Of a stretch of DNA of 56,850 bases, positions 1-7,190 are shown one piece after another. Origin of the DNA: Streptomyces viridochromogenes DSM 40736 (lineage in GTDB: Bacteria > Actinomycetota > Actinomycetes > Streptomycetales > Streptomycetaceae). Positions within the stretch are counted from its first letter, which is position 1, and each line of letters opens with the position of its first letter. The position numbers and the translations under genes are program-made. The stretch lies in the NCBI RefSeq assembly GCF_000158955.1, contig NZ_GG657757.1:8119507-8176356 (forward strand), in the 5' to 3' direction. Under the pieces are notes generated by a model. That model searched no databases. It saw nothing but the letters and a program-made list of their open reading frames with translations, and was not told where the DNA came from.

Positions 1-2
1 GC

Positions 3-302
3 GTGGTCCCCGGCTTCGCCGGCGCGGTGGGACATGCCGTGCAGGAGGCCGGGACCGGTGGCCTGGTGCACGCCTCCGTGCACTGGACCCCGCTCGGTGT
101 CCTGCTCGGCCTCGCCTCGACCGCGCTGGCGCTCGCCCTCGCGGCCGTGGCCGTCACCCGGCCGCGGCTCATCGCCGCGCCGGACCGGGCGCTGCCGCTG
201 CGGCGCCTGCAGTCCGGGCACCTCGGGGACTACGTCGCGTGGTTCCTGGTGGGCACCACGCTGCTGGGCGCGCTCGTCCTGCCCGGGATCCTCGGAGGCT
301 GA
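3..302 (+). CDS. C-terminal fragment of a NuoL/MrpA-like proton-conducting membrane protein (partial)
   Basis: The reading frame is open at the left edge, so only the last ~99 residues are present. Two hydrophobic segments are visible (about residues 27-51 and 77-96), separated by a basic stretch ending in the segment LRRLQSGHLGDYVAWFLVG, which resembles the C-terminal end of NADH-quinone oxidoreductase subunit L or hydrogenase-4 subunit B/Mrp-type antiporter proteins. The TGA stop (300-302) directly abuts the stop of the convergent DUF4230 gene, with no room for a separate terminator. The family call rests on the tail alone, so any multi-pass membrane protein with a similar end remains possible. 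Confidence 0.5.
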   Translation: MVPGFAGAVGHAVQEAGTGGLVHASVHWTPLGVLLGLASTALALALAAVAVTRPRLIAAPDRALPLRRLQSGHLGDYVAWFLVGTTLLGALVLPGILGG

Positions 303-965
303 TCAGCTCCCGTACGAGACCCGCACCTCCTTGAAGCCCAGGGACCGCAGCAGGCCTTCGAGCATGCCGGTGGTGTTCGACTCGGCGCGTGCGGTCAGCT
401 CGCTCTCCTTCGCCGCGTCGCCGATGTGCCGTACGGCGAGTTTCTGCACGGCCTGTTCGCCGTTGGGGTTGTCCGAGAAGAGGTCGCCGAGCCGGTCGAA
501 GAGACCGCGCTGCTTGGAGACGGCGTAGGAGCGGTCGGGGTCGAGGGCCGGCTTGCCCAGTTGCGCGTGGGGCAGCCGGAGCGTGGCGGACGTGCGGTCG
601 CCGTTGACGCGCACGTCGTTCTCACCGACCTTGCCCAGGTCGACATAGGAGTCGACGGTGCCCGCACCGACGTACAGGGTGCGGGTGCCGCGGATCGCGT
701 CGGGCAGGAACCTGGCGTCCTTCTCCAGGTCCACGACGACCTGGAAGTTGCCGGAGGCGGCGTCGTAACGGCTGATGTCCTGGATGGACTTCAGCAGCGC
801 GGGTCCGGACCGGTCGTGGGTGTCGGTGCCGAACAGGTCCTTCAGGCCCGGGATCACGCTCAGCCGGATCCCGGCGAAGAACACGACGAGCACGAGCACG
901 AGCGCGGCCAGCACCTTGGCCCAGCCGGGCATGCGCCTGGGGAGGCGCTTGACGGGAGTCGTCAT
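303..965 (-). CDS. DUF4230 domain protein, single-pass membrane
   Basis: A 220-residue protein starting at ATG 963-965, preceded by a clear AAGGAGGG ribosome-binding site; upstream in-frame codons are ignored. Residues ~13-33 form one transmembrane helix after a basic N-terminus, so most of the protein is probably extracytoplasmic. The body (DISRYDAASGNFQVVVDLEKDARFLPDAIRGTRTLYVGAG split across residues ~58-97) matches the DUF4230 pattern of actinobacterial membrane-anchored proteins, whose function is unknown. It is convergent with the gene to its left and lies 135 bp downstream of a STAS gene on the same strand. The family call is by motif resemblance. Confidence 0.75.
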   Translation of the reverse strand: MTTPVKRLPRRMPGWAKVLAALVLVLVVFFAGIRLSVIPGLKDLFGTDTHDRSGPALLKSIQDISRYDAASGNFQVVVDLEKDARFLPDAIRGTRTLYVGAGTVDSYVDLGKVGENDVRVNGDRTSATLRLPHAQLGKPALDPDRSYAVSKQRGLFDRLGDLFSDNPNGEQAVQKLAVRHIGDAAKESELTARAESNTTGMLEGLLRSLGFKEVRVSYGS

Positions 966-1100
966 GCGACGGCCCTCCTTCCTACTGACCGGATGCCCGC
1001 CAGATGCCCCGCCAGACCGGCCTGTTGAGAACGGGACGACGCGGGCGGATGCACGGAAGGCGCACGCGGACACGGCGGGGCCGGCGGCCGCGGCCGGGCG

Positions 1101-1481
1101 TCACAGCGAGCCGGAGGTCGCCTCCGGCTGTTCCAGCGCCGCGTCCAGCGTCGGCTGCGGGGGCAGCAGCCGGGACAGGCCGGTGATCCGCAGGACGCGC
1201 AGCGTCAGCGGGTGGGCGCAGACGAGGAGCAGATGCCCGTCGCGGTCGAGCACCCGGCTCCTGGCCCGGTACAGCAGCCGCAGGCCCGAGCAGTCGAAGA
1301 ACTCGATCCCGCTGAGGTCGATCACGACCCGGGCGGCGGGGCGGTCGGTCTCCCGGTCCAGGTGCGGGGCGATCTCCGAGGCCGCGGCGAGGTCGATCTC
1401 GCCACAGAACTCCAGCACCGTGTGCCCCCGTTCCTGGCGGACGCGCAGATGCCGGGTGAGCGGTGCAGGTTCCTGCCGCAC
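1101..1481 (-). CDS. STAS-domain anti-anti-sigma factor (SpoIIAA/BldG-like)
   Basis: A 126-residue single-domain protein. The GTG start at 1479-1481 is chosen because a GGAGGT sequence lies about nine nucleotides upstream. The conserved phosphorylation motif is present as FFDCSGLRLL (residues ~61-70, Ser65), with VVIDLSGIEF just before it, as in anti-sigma factor antagonists. Such proteins bind an anti-sigma kinase when unphosphorylated and so release a sigma factor; phosphorylation at the serine reverses this. No partner kinase lies next to it, but two SpoIIE-type phosphatases are encoded further along. About 218 bp of non-coding DNA separates it from marR. Confidence 0.85.
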   Translation of the reverse strand: MRQEPAPLTRHLRVRQERGHTVLEFCGEIDLAAASEIAPHLDRETDRPAARVVIDLSGIEFFDCSGLRLLYRARSRVLDRDGHLLLVCAHPLTLRVLRITGLSRLLPPQPTLDAALEQPEATSGSL

Positions 1482-1699
1482 GAAGAGATCACCTCCAGCC
1501 TGCTCCGTGCGTGGGAAGGGGGCGCGGTCCTCAAAACCGTTCCCTGCCCCGCAAGTTACCCCCCAACGGGTGAATTTCAGCATGTTCGATTGACATATGT
1601 CTTTGAATTGCGGCCGAGTTGGCCGAGGTTCGCGCCGGGATGTGCGCCGGGGTGCGCGCGGGAGTGGGTGTGGGCGTGCTGCCGGGCGCGTGCCCCGGG

Positions 1700-2137
1700 T
1701 TACGAGAGGGCGTGCCAGGCCGTGGTGAGGGCCTGCCGGAACTGCTCGGTCTGGTGTGCCGTGAGGTCGCGCACCATCCGCTCCTCCAGCTCCCGGACGG
1801 GCCCGGCGTACCGGGCCAGCAGTTCCCGGCCGTCGTCGGTGAGCAGGATCAGCAGCTCGCGGCGGTTGCGGGGATTGCGCTCCCGGCGCACCAGCCCGCG
1901 GCCCTCCAGGGAGCGGACGAGGTCCGCGATGGACTGGGCGGTGACGAAGGAGTCGCGGGCCAGCTGGGCCGCCGACAGTCCGTCGTGCCGCTCCAGGACG
2001 GTCAGCGCCGTGTACTGGAGCGCCGTGATCCCCGAGGGCCGGACCAGCTCGTCCAGGTGGGAGCGCACGACGAGCTCCACCTGCTTGACCATGTAGAGCA
2101 GCGAGGGGGACGCCTTGGTCACCTGTGTGTCGAGCAT
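1700..2137 (-). CDS. MarR-family transcriptional regulator
   Basis: A 145-residue winged-helix protein. The segment around residues 40-100 (TALQYTALTVLERHDGLSAAQ, then SIADLVRSLEGRGLVRRERNPRNRRE) has the MarR recognition helix and the wing with the characteristic Asp/Arg-rich hairpin. It is transcribed divergently from the aldehyde dehydrogenase operon, and the 103-bp gap holds two near-identical palindromes that are good candidates for its operators. The inference is that it represses the dehydrogenase operon, and probably itself, until an aromatic aldehyde/alcohol or related ligand binds. Confidence 0.88.
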   Translation of the reverse strand: MLDTQVTKASPSLLYMVKQVELVVRSHLDELVRPSGITALQYTALTVLERHDGLSAAQLARDSFVTAQSIADLVRSLEGRGLVRRERNPRNRRELLILLTDDGRELLARYAGPVRELEERMVRDLTAHQTEQFRQALTTAWHALS

Positions 2138-2154
2138 GGAAGCAGGCTAGAGCA

Positions 2155-2183
2155 TTGACAGGAAACCTGTCTGTGCAGAGACT
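2155..2183 (+). promoter_or_regulatory. Candidate promoter of the aldehyde/alcohol dehydrogenase operon
   Basis: A perfect TTGACA (-35, 2155-2160) is followed by a 17-bp spacer and GAGACT (-10-like, 2178-2183). The -35 overlaps the first palindrome, so a bound repressor would block RNA polymerase. The -10 is a weak match. Confidence 0.5.
2157..2171. promoter_or_regulatory. Palindrome 1, probable MarR operator
   Basis: GACAGGAAACCTGTC is a perfect 7+1+7 inverted repeat overlapping the -35 element. It has the same core (ACAGGAWNCCTGT) as the second palindrome 34 bp downstream, centre to centre, which is about three helical turns. Confidence 0.7.
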
Positions 2184-2190
2184 GCGAACC

Positions 2191-2205
2191 AACAGGAATC
2201 CTGTT
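2191..2205. promoter_or_regulatory. Palindrome 2, probable MarR operator
   Basis: AACAGGAATCCTGTT is a second perfect 7+1+7 palindrome with the same inner half-site (ACAGG) as palindrome 1. It lies just downstream of the predicted transcription start of the dehydrogenase operon, a typical roadblock position. Confidence 0.7.
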
Positions 2206-2240
2206 TGTTGAAAACTTGGCGACGATGCTGAGGAGCGGCG

Positions 2241-3695
2241 ATGACCACCTTCGAGAGGGAACCCGGGCAGCTGTTCGTCGGGGGACAGTGGCGCGAGGCC
2301 GCCGACGGGGCGCGCACCGAGGTGGTCGATCCGTCCCGGGGCAGGGTCGTCACCACCGTCGCCGAGGCGGGGCCGGCCGACGTCGACGCGGCCGTACGCG
2401 CCGCTCGCGAGGCCTTCGACGACGGCGCCTGGTCCGGCCTGAGCGGCCGCGAGCGGGGCCGGGCGCTGCACCGCGTCGCCCGGCTGATCCGGGAGAACGC
2501 CGACGAGCTCGCCGCCCTGGAGAGCCTCGACGTCGGAAAGCCGATCACGCTGTGCGGCGCGGTCGACGTGACCAACGCGGCCAACGACTACGAGTACTTC
2601 GCGAACCTCGCCCAGAGCCAGGACGGCGCCCTGCGCGACACCCCCCTCAACGCCCTCGCCTACACCAGGCGCGAGCCCCTCGGCGTGGTCGCCGCGATCA
2701 CCCCGTTCAACTTCCCGCTGATCCTCGCCGGTTCCAAGCTCGGCCCCGCGCTCGCGGCCGGCAACACCGTCGTCCACAAGCCCGCCGACGAGACCCCACT
2801 CAGTGCCCTGTACATGGCCCGGCTCCTCCAGGAGGCGGGCGTACCCGACGGCGTGGTCAACGTTGTGACGGGAAGCGGGCCGGTGGCCGGGGAGGCGCTG
2901 CTGCGCCACCGGGGTGTCGACAAGATCGCCTTCACCGGCTCCACCGCGATCGGCCGGCACGTGGCGAGCGTCGCGGGCGAGGCCCTCAAGCCCGTCACCA
3001 TGGAACTCGGCGGGAACGCGGCCCGCATCGTCTTCGAGGACGCCGACCTGGAGAAGGCCGTCGGCGCGGTGATCAAGGGCTTCGTCTTCAACACCGGCCA
3101 GTTCTGCATGGGCGGCCCGCGCCTGCTGGTGGCCCGCTCGGCCTACCCCACGCTGCTCGGCATCCTCGCCGAGGCCGTGCCCGGCGTACCGGTCGGCGAC
3201 CCGCGCGACCCGGCCACCGTCATCGGCCCGATGGCGGCCGAGAAGCACCTGAAGAAGGTCGAGGAGTACGTCGCCCTGGCCCGCAAGGAGGGCGCCCGAA
3301 TCGTCTGCGGCGGCGAGCGGCTCGACCTGGACGGCGGCTACTACTACAAGCCCACCGTCATCGCCGACCTGTCGAACGACTCCCGGGTCGTCCAGGAGGA
3401 GATCTTCGGCCCGGTCCTCACCGTGCAGCCCTTCGACGACGAGGACGAGGCCGTCGCCCTCGCCAACTCCACGCCCTACGGCCTGGCCTCGGGTGTCCAG
3501 ACCGGCAACCTCGCCCGCGCACACCGGGTCGCCGACCGCCTCCAGGCCGGCATCGTCTGGGTCAACGACTGGGCGATGCTCGATCCCGCGGTGCCCTTCG
3601 GCGGGGTGAAGGACTCCGGCTACGGCCGCGAGTACGGGCCCGAGGCCCTCGACGGTTACACCAAGGTCAAGTCCGTCGTCGTCTCGCTCGACTGA
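2241..3695 (+). CDS. NAD(P)+-dependent aldehyde dehydrogenase
   Basis: 484 residues, the usual length of the ALDH superfamily. The key residues are visible: Asn157 in ITPFNFP, Lys180 in VVHKPADETP, the general base Glu255 in VTMELGGN, and the nucleophile Cys289 in NTGQFCMGG. It oxidises an aldehyde to the acid in the cytoplasm. It is followed after 23 bp by a zinc alcohol dehydrogenase, so the two enzymes probably carry out consecutive oxidations alcohol to aldehyde to acid. The benzaldehyde/benzyl alcohol type is a guess based on this pairing. The ATG is preceded by GAGGAG. Confidence 0.92.
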   Translation: MTTFEREPGQLFVGGQWREAADGARTEVVDPSRGRVVTTVAEAGPADVDAAVRAAREAFDDGAWSGLSGRERGRALHRVARLIRENADELAALESLDVGKPITLCGAVDVTNAANDYEYFANLAQSQDGALRDTPLNALAYTRREPLGVVAAITPFNFPLILAGSKLGPALAAGNTVVHKPADETPLSALYMARLLQEAGVPDGVVNVVTGSGPVAGEALLRHRGVDKIAFTGSTAIGRHVASVAGEALKPVTMELGGNAARIVFEDADLEKAVGAVIKGFVFNTGQFCMGGPRLLVARSAYPTLLGILAEAVPGVPVGDPRDPATVIGPMAAEKHLKKVEEYVALARKEGARIVCGGERLDLDGGYYYKPTVIADLSNDSRVVQEEIFGPVLTVQPFDDEDEAVALANSTPYGLASGVQTGNLARAHRVADRLQAGIVWVNDWAMLDPAVPFGGVKDSGYGREYGPEALDGYTKVKSVVVSLD

Positions 3696-3718
3696 GCCAC
3701 CGTCAAGGAGCTTCTGCG

Positions 3719-4825
3719 ATGCCCACCACCACCCGTGCCGCGGTTGTCGAGTCCGGCGGCGCGCCCTTCACCCTCTCCGACATCGTCCTCGACGAACCCG
3801 GCCCGCACGAGGCGCTGGTCCGCATGGTCGCCACCGGCCTGTGCCACACCGACCTGGGCGTGGCGAGCGGCGGACTGCCCTTCCCACTGCCCGGGGTCCT
3901 CGGCCACGAGGGCGCGGGCGTCGTCGAGGCCGTCGGCTCCGCCGTCACCGGCGTCGCGCCCGGCGACCACGTCCTGCTCTCCTTCACCTCCTGCGGCGAC
4001 TGCCGCAACTGCCGCGGCGGGCACCCGGCCTACTGCGCCACCTGGCTGCCGCTGAACCTGCTCGGCGGCGGCCGCGCCGACGGATCCAGCACGATCAGCC
4101 GGGACGGCGAGGCCCTGGGCGGTCACTTCTTCGGCCAGTCCTCCTTCGCCGAGCGGGCGCTGGCCGACGAGCGCAGCCTGGTCAAGGTCGGCCCGGAGGT
4201 GCCGCTGGAGTCGATCGCCCCGCTGGGCTGCGGAGTGCAGACCGGCGTGGGGGCCGTGTGGAACGTCCTGAAGCCGGACACGGGCAGCACGGTCGTCGTC
4301 CTCGGCGCGGGGGCGGTCGGACTGTCGGCCGTGATGGCGGCGGCCCTCACGCCGGCCACCAGGATCGTCGCCGTCGACCGGGTCGCCGAACGCCTCTGTC
4401 TGGCGGCGGAGCTGGGCGCCACGCACACCGTCGACACCAGCCGGACGGACCTCGCCGAAGCCCTCACCGGCATCACGGGCGGCCAGGGCGCGGACGGGGT
4501 CGTGGAGAGCACGGGCAACGTCGGTGTCCTGCGCCAGGGCGTCGACGCGCTCGCCGCCCGCGGCACCCTGGTCGTCGTCGGCGCACCGCCCTTCGGCACC
4601 GAGGTGGCCCTGGACGTCAACGGCCTCCTCGGCGGCAAGCGGATCGTCGGACTGACCCTCGGCGACAGCGAGACGCAGACGATGATCCCGGCCCTGGTCC
4701 GCCTGGTGCAGGAGGGCCGCCTGCCGCTGCACCGCCTGATCAGCACGTACCCCTTCGGGGACATCGACCGGGCGGTCCAGGACATGCGGTCGGGCAAGGC
4801 GATCAAGCCGGTGCTGACGTTCTGA
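3719..4825 (+). CDS. Zinc-dependent alcohol dehydrogenase (MDR, aryl/benzyl alcohol type)
   Basis: A 368-residue medium-chain dehydrogenase. Catalytic zinc ligands appear as Cys42 (GLCHTD) and His63-Glu64 (GHEGAG); the structural zinc loop is complete with four cysteines (Cys92, 95, 98, 106). The Rossmann motif GAGAVG follows at about residue 200. The long structural-zinc form without other insertions is typical of class III-like and aryl-alcohol dehydrogenases. AAGGAG lies eight nucleotides before the ATG (3719-3721). It is cotranscribed with the aldehyde dehydrogenase under the divergent MarR regulator; the natural substrate is not evident. Confidence 0.9.
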   Translation: MPTTTRAAVVESGGAPFTLSDIVLDEPGPHEALVRMVATGLCHTDLGVASGGLPFPLPGVLGHEGAGVVEAVGSAVTGVAPGDHVLLSFTSCGDCRNCRGGHPAYCATWLPLNLLGGGRADGSSTISRDGEALGGHFFGQSSFAERALADERSLVKVGPEVPLESIAPLGCGVQTGVGAVWNVLKPDTGSTVVVLGAGAVGLSAVMAAALTPATRIVAVDRVAERLCLAAELGATHTVDTSRTDLAEALTGITGGQGADGVVESTGNVGVLRQGVDALAARGTLVVVGAPPFGTEVALDVNGLLGGKRIVGLTLGDSETQTMIPALVRLVQEGRLPLHRLISTYPFGDIDRAVQDMRSGKAIKPVLTF

Positions 4826-4983
4826 CACCAAGCTCTCGGTGTTGCCGCTGGGGTCGGGTGGGTGCGCGTCCCGACGTGGGGTGCCGCTGCGCCCACCCGT
4901 GCCGAACTTGGCGGCACGATGGCCCGCAGCTCAGCGAGGGGTGTCCGCCCGCGGCGGTCGGCGCGTCGACAAAGGCCGCTTAC

Positions 4984-5934
4984 TCAGTCGTTCAGCAGCA
5001 CCAGCTTCCCCGTCGTCCGGCCGGTCTCGCCCGAGGCGTGGGCCTGCGCTGCGGCGGTCAGGGGGAAGGTCCCGGCGATCGTGGCACGCAGCTTCCCCGC
5101 CTCGGCGAGCTCCGCGATCGCCTCCATGCCCGCACGATCGGCGTCGACCAGCATCCGGACCGCCCGTACACCCAGCCGCTCGGCCTCCTGGTAGAAGTCG
5201 TCCTTGCCGCCCGGCAGGATCGACACCGCGACACCGCCCGGGCGCAGCACGCGCAGCGAGCGCAGCGCGTTGTCGCCGCCGATGGTGTCCAGCACGACGT
5301 CGACGTCCTTCACGGCCTCGGTGAAGTCCGTCTCGCGGTAGTCGATCGTCTCGTCGACGCCGATCCCGCGCAGGAACTCGTGCTTGCCCGCGCTCGCCGT
5401 GCCGATCACGTAGGCGCCGCGCTCCTTGGCGATCTGCACCGCCACATGCCCGACCCCGCCCGCCGCGGCGTGGACCAGCACCCGCTGCCCGGGGCGGACG
5501 TCCGCGTGCTCGGTCAGCGCCTGCCACGCGGTCAGCGAGACCAGCGGCAGCGCGCCCGCCTGGGTGTGGTCGATCCCGGCCGGCTTGCGCACCAGGGCCC
5601 GTACCGGAGCGATGACGTACTCGGCGTGCGAGCCGTGCCCGAAGGGATACGGCAGCATGCCGAACACCTCGTCACCGGGCGCGAACGCCGCGACACCGAT
5701 CCCGACCGCCGCCACCACCCCGGAGACGTCCCAGCCCAGGACGAAGGGCGGTTCGCCGAGGAAGCCGCCCGTGGCGCGGTGCTTCCAGTCGGTCGGGTTG
5801 ACCCCGGCGGCCCGCACCCGGACCAGTACCTCGTTCGGCCGCGGCTGCGGGCGCTCGATCTCCACTTCCTTGAGGACCTCGGGGCCGCCAAGGACGTCCT
5901 GGCTGATGGCTCGCATCGTGTGCTGTGTGGTCAT
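4984..5934 (-). CDS. NADPH:quinone oxidoreductase-like zinc-free MDR protein
   Basis: 316 residues from ATG 5932-5934. An N-terminal GroES-like domain (NPTDWKHRATG at ~50) is followed by the nucleotide-binding motif AAAGGVGHVAVQIAK (about residues 150-165), as in quinone oxidoreductase/zeta-crystallin proteins; no zinc ligands are present. It would reduce quinones or enones with NADPH. It is divergent from the GlxA-type regulator, and the 71-bp gap contains a palindrome, so the neighbour is a likely regulator of this gene. Confidence 0.88.
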   Translation of the reverse strand: MTTQHTMRAISQDVLGGPEVLKEVEIERPQPRPNEVLVRVRAAGVNPTDWKHRATGGFLGEPPFVLGWDVSGVVAAVGIGVAAFAPGDEVFGMLPYPFGHGSHAEYVIAPVRALVRKPAGIDHTQAGALPLVSLTAWQALTEHADVRPGQRVLVHAAAGGVGHVAVQIAKERGAYVIGTASAGKHEFLRGIGVDETIDYRETDFTEAVKDVDVVLDTIGGDNALRSLRVLRPGGVAVSILPGGKDDFYQEAERLGVRAVRMLVDADRAGMEAIAELAEAGKLRATIAGTFPLTAAAQAHASGETGRTTGKLVLLND

Positions 5935-5971
5935 GGTGTCCCAGCGTGCCCGTCCGGGCACCGGCCGCCAA

Positions 5972-5985
5972 TGGCAAGATTGCCA
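5972..5985. promoter_or_regulatory. Palindrome between divergent genes, candidate regulator site
   Basis: TGGCAAGATTGCCA is a 6+2+6 inverted repeat centred between the quinone oxidoreductase and the GlxA-type regulator, just upstream of the regulator's -10 element. Its position suits autoregulation and control of the divergent oxidoreductase. Confidence 0.5.
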
Positions 5986-5993
5986 ACCTTCGA

Positions 5994-5999
5994 TAGAAT
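5994..5999 (+). promoter_or_regulatory. -10 element of a probable leaderless promoter
   Basis: TAGAAT (5994-5999) matches the actinobacterial -10 consensus and ends six nucleotides before the ATG at 6006. No ribosome-binding site precedes the start, so transcription probably begins at the start codon itself. Confidence 0.55.
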
Positions 6000-6005
6000 C
6001 GTGCC

Positions 6006-6950
6006 ATGCGGCGTGAACGAGTGGTGGTCCTGGCCCTGGACGGTGTGTACCCCTTCGAGCTGGGTATCCCCAGCCGGATCCTCGGGGCCGCCGACGGCCG
6101 TTACGAGGTCCTGACGTGCTCCGTCGACGGCCGCCCGGTACGCACGAACGCGGACTTCGGTGTCACCGTGGAGCACGGCCCCGAGGCCCTGGCCACGGCC
6201 GGCACCGTGGTGATCGCGCCCGTCGCGCCCGCCCACCTCACCGACGAGGTCCCCGGCGACGTCCTTGCCGCGCTCGCGCGCATCCGCCCCGGGACCCGCA
6301 TCGTATCCATCTGCACCGGCGCCTTCGTCCTCGCCGCCGCCGGACTCCTCGACGGGCGCCGGGCGACCACCCACTGGCAGGTCGCCGACCGGTTCCGCCG
6401 CACGTTCCCGCACGTCGACCTCGATCCGGACGTGCTGTTCGTCGACGACCACCCGTTCCTCACCTCCGCCGGGGCCGCCTCCGGCGTCGACGTCTGCCTG
6501 CACCTCGTCCGCAAGGACCACGGCAGCCGGCTCGCCAACACCGTCGCCCGCCGCTGCGTGGTCCCGCCGTTCCGGGACGGCGGCCAGGCCCAGTACATCG
6601 AACAGCCCGTCCCCGAACAGGGCGCCGCGAGTACCGCGGCCACCCGCGCCTGGGTCCTGGAACGCCTCGGCGAACCGCTCACCCTGGCCGACCTCGCCTC
6701 TCACGCCCGGATGAGCCGGCGCACCTTCGCCCGCCGCTTCAACGACGAGGTGGGCCTCAGCCCCGGCCGCTGGCTGATCCAGCAGCGGGTCGCCCGGGCC
6801 CGCCATCTGCTGGAGTCCAGCGACCTCACCGTCGACCAGATCGCCGGCCGGGTCGGCTTCGCGACCGGCGCCTCATTGCGTCAGCACCTGACCGCGGCGA
6901 TCGGGGTCTCCCCGCAGGCCTACCGCCGCACGTTCCAGACCGCCCGCTGA
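6006..6950 (+). CDS. GlxA-family transcriptional regulator (DJ-1/PfpI domain + AraC helix-turn-helix)
   Basis: 314 residues. The N-terminal ~165 residues form a DJ-1/PfpI-like domain with the elbow cysteine Cys103 in SICTGAFVLAAAGLL and the typical RRATTHW that follows. The C-terminal ~100 residues carry two helix-turn-helix motifs of the AraC type (LTLADLASHARMSRRTFARRF and the second repeat around VDQIAGRVGFATGASLRQHL, ending PQAYRRTF). It probably regulates the divergent oxidoreductase. The start is supported by a -10 hexamer directly upstream, consistent with a leaderless mRNA. Confidence 0.9.
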   Translation: MRRERVVVLALDGVYPFELGIPSRILGAADGRYEVLTCSVDGRPVRTNADFGVTVEHGPEALATAGTVVIAPVAPAHLTDEVPGDVLAALARIRPGTRIVSICTGAFVLAAAGLLDGRRATTHWQVADRFRRTFPHVDLDPDVLFVDDHPFLTSAGAASGVDVCLHLVRKDHGSRLANTVARRCVVPPFRDGGQAQYIEQPVPEQGAASTAATRAWVLERLGEPLTLADLASHARMSRRTFARRFNDEVGLSPGRWLIQQRVARARHLLESSDLTVDQIAGRVGFATGASLRQHLTAAIGVSPQAYRRTFQTAR

Positions 6951-7050
6951 CCTGCCGCCCGGCCAACTCCTCAGCCCAGCAAAGACATTTGTCGACCCGT
7001 TACTTTCTGTCGGAGCGTGATGGAACCCTCACCTCCGGCAGGTGGCGAGG

Positions 7051-7081
7051 TTGATCCTTTCGGGTCCAAACCCGATAGGGT
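7051..7081 (+). promoter_or_regulatory. Candidate conservon promoter with an inverted repeat in the spacer
   Basis: TTGATC (7051-7056) and TAGGGT (7076-7081) are separated by 19 bp. The spacer contains CGGGT-CCAA-ACCCG (7061-7074), a perfect 5-bp inverted repeat where a repressor could bind. It lies 110 bp before the conservon start. The hexamers are moderate matches and the long spacer lowers confidence. Confidence 0.35.
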
Positions 7082-7190
7082 TCCGATCGGCGCTGCGAGT
7101 TGACGCGATCGCGTCCGGTCGACTCGCGGTGCGTACTCATGAGTGCGGTTCACACCCCCCCGTTCGATCGTGTTGCTTCGAAGGATGCAG

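Noticed and set aside
1592..1601. GACATATGTC palindrome upstream of the STAS gene as an operator
   Set aside because: Only ten bases, no matching second copy, and no regulator gene nearby to connect it with.
1101..3524. Long 807-codon open frame on the minus strand across marR and the aldehyde dehydrogenase
   Set aside because: It is antisense to clear genes over most of its length; only its last ~126 codons (STAS domain) are real. High GC makes such shadow frames common.
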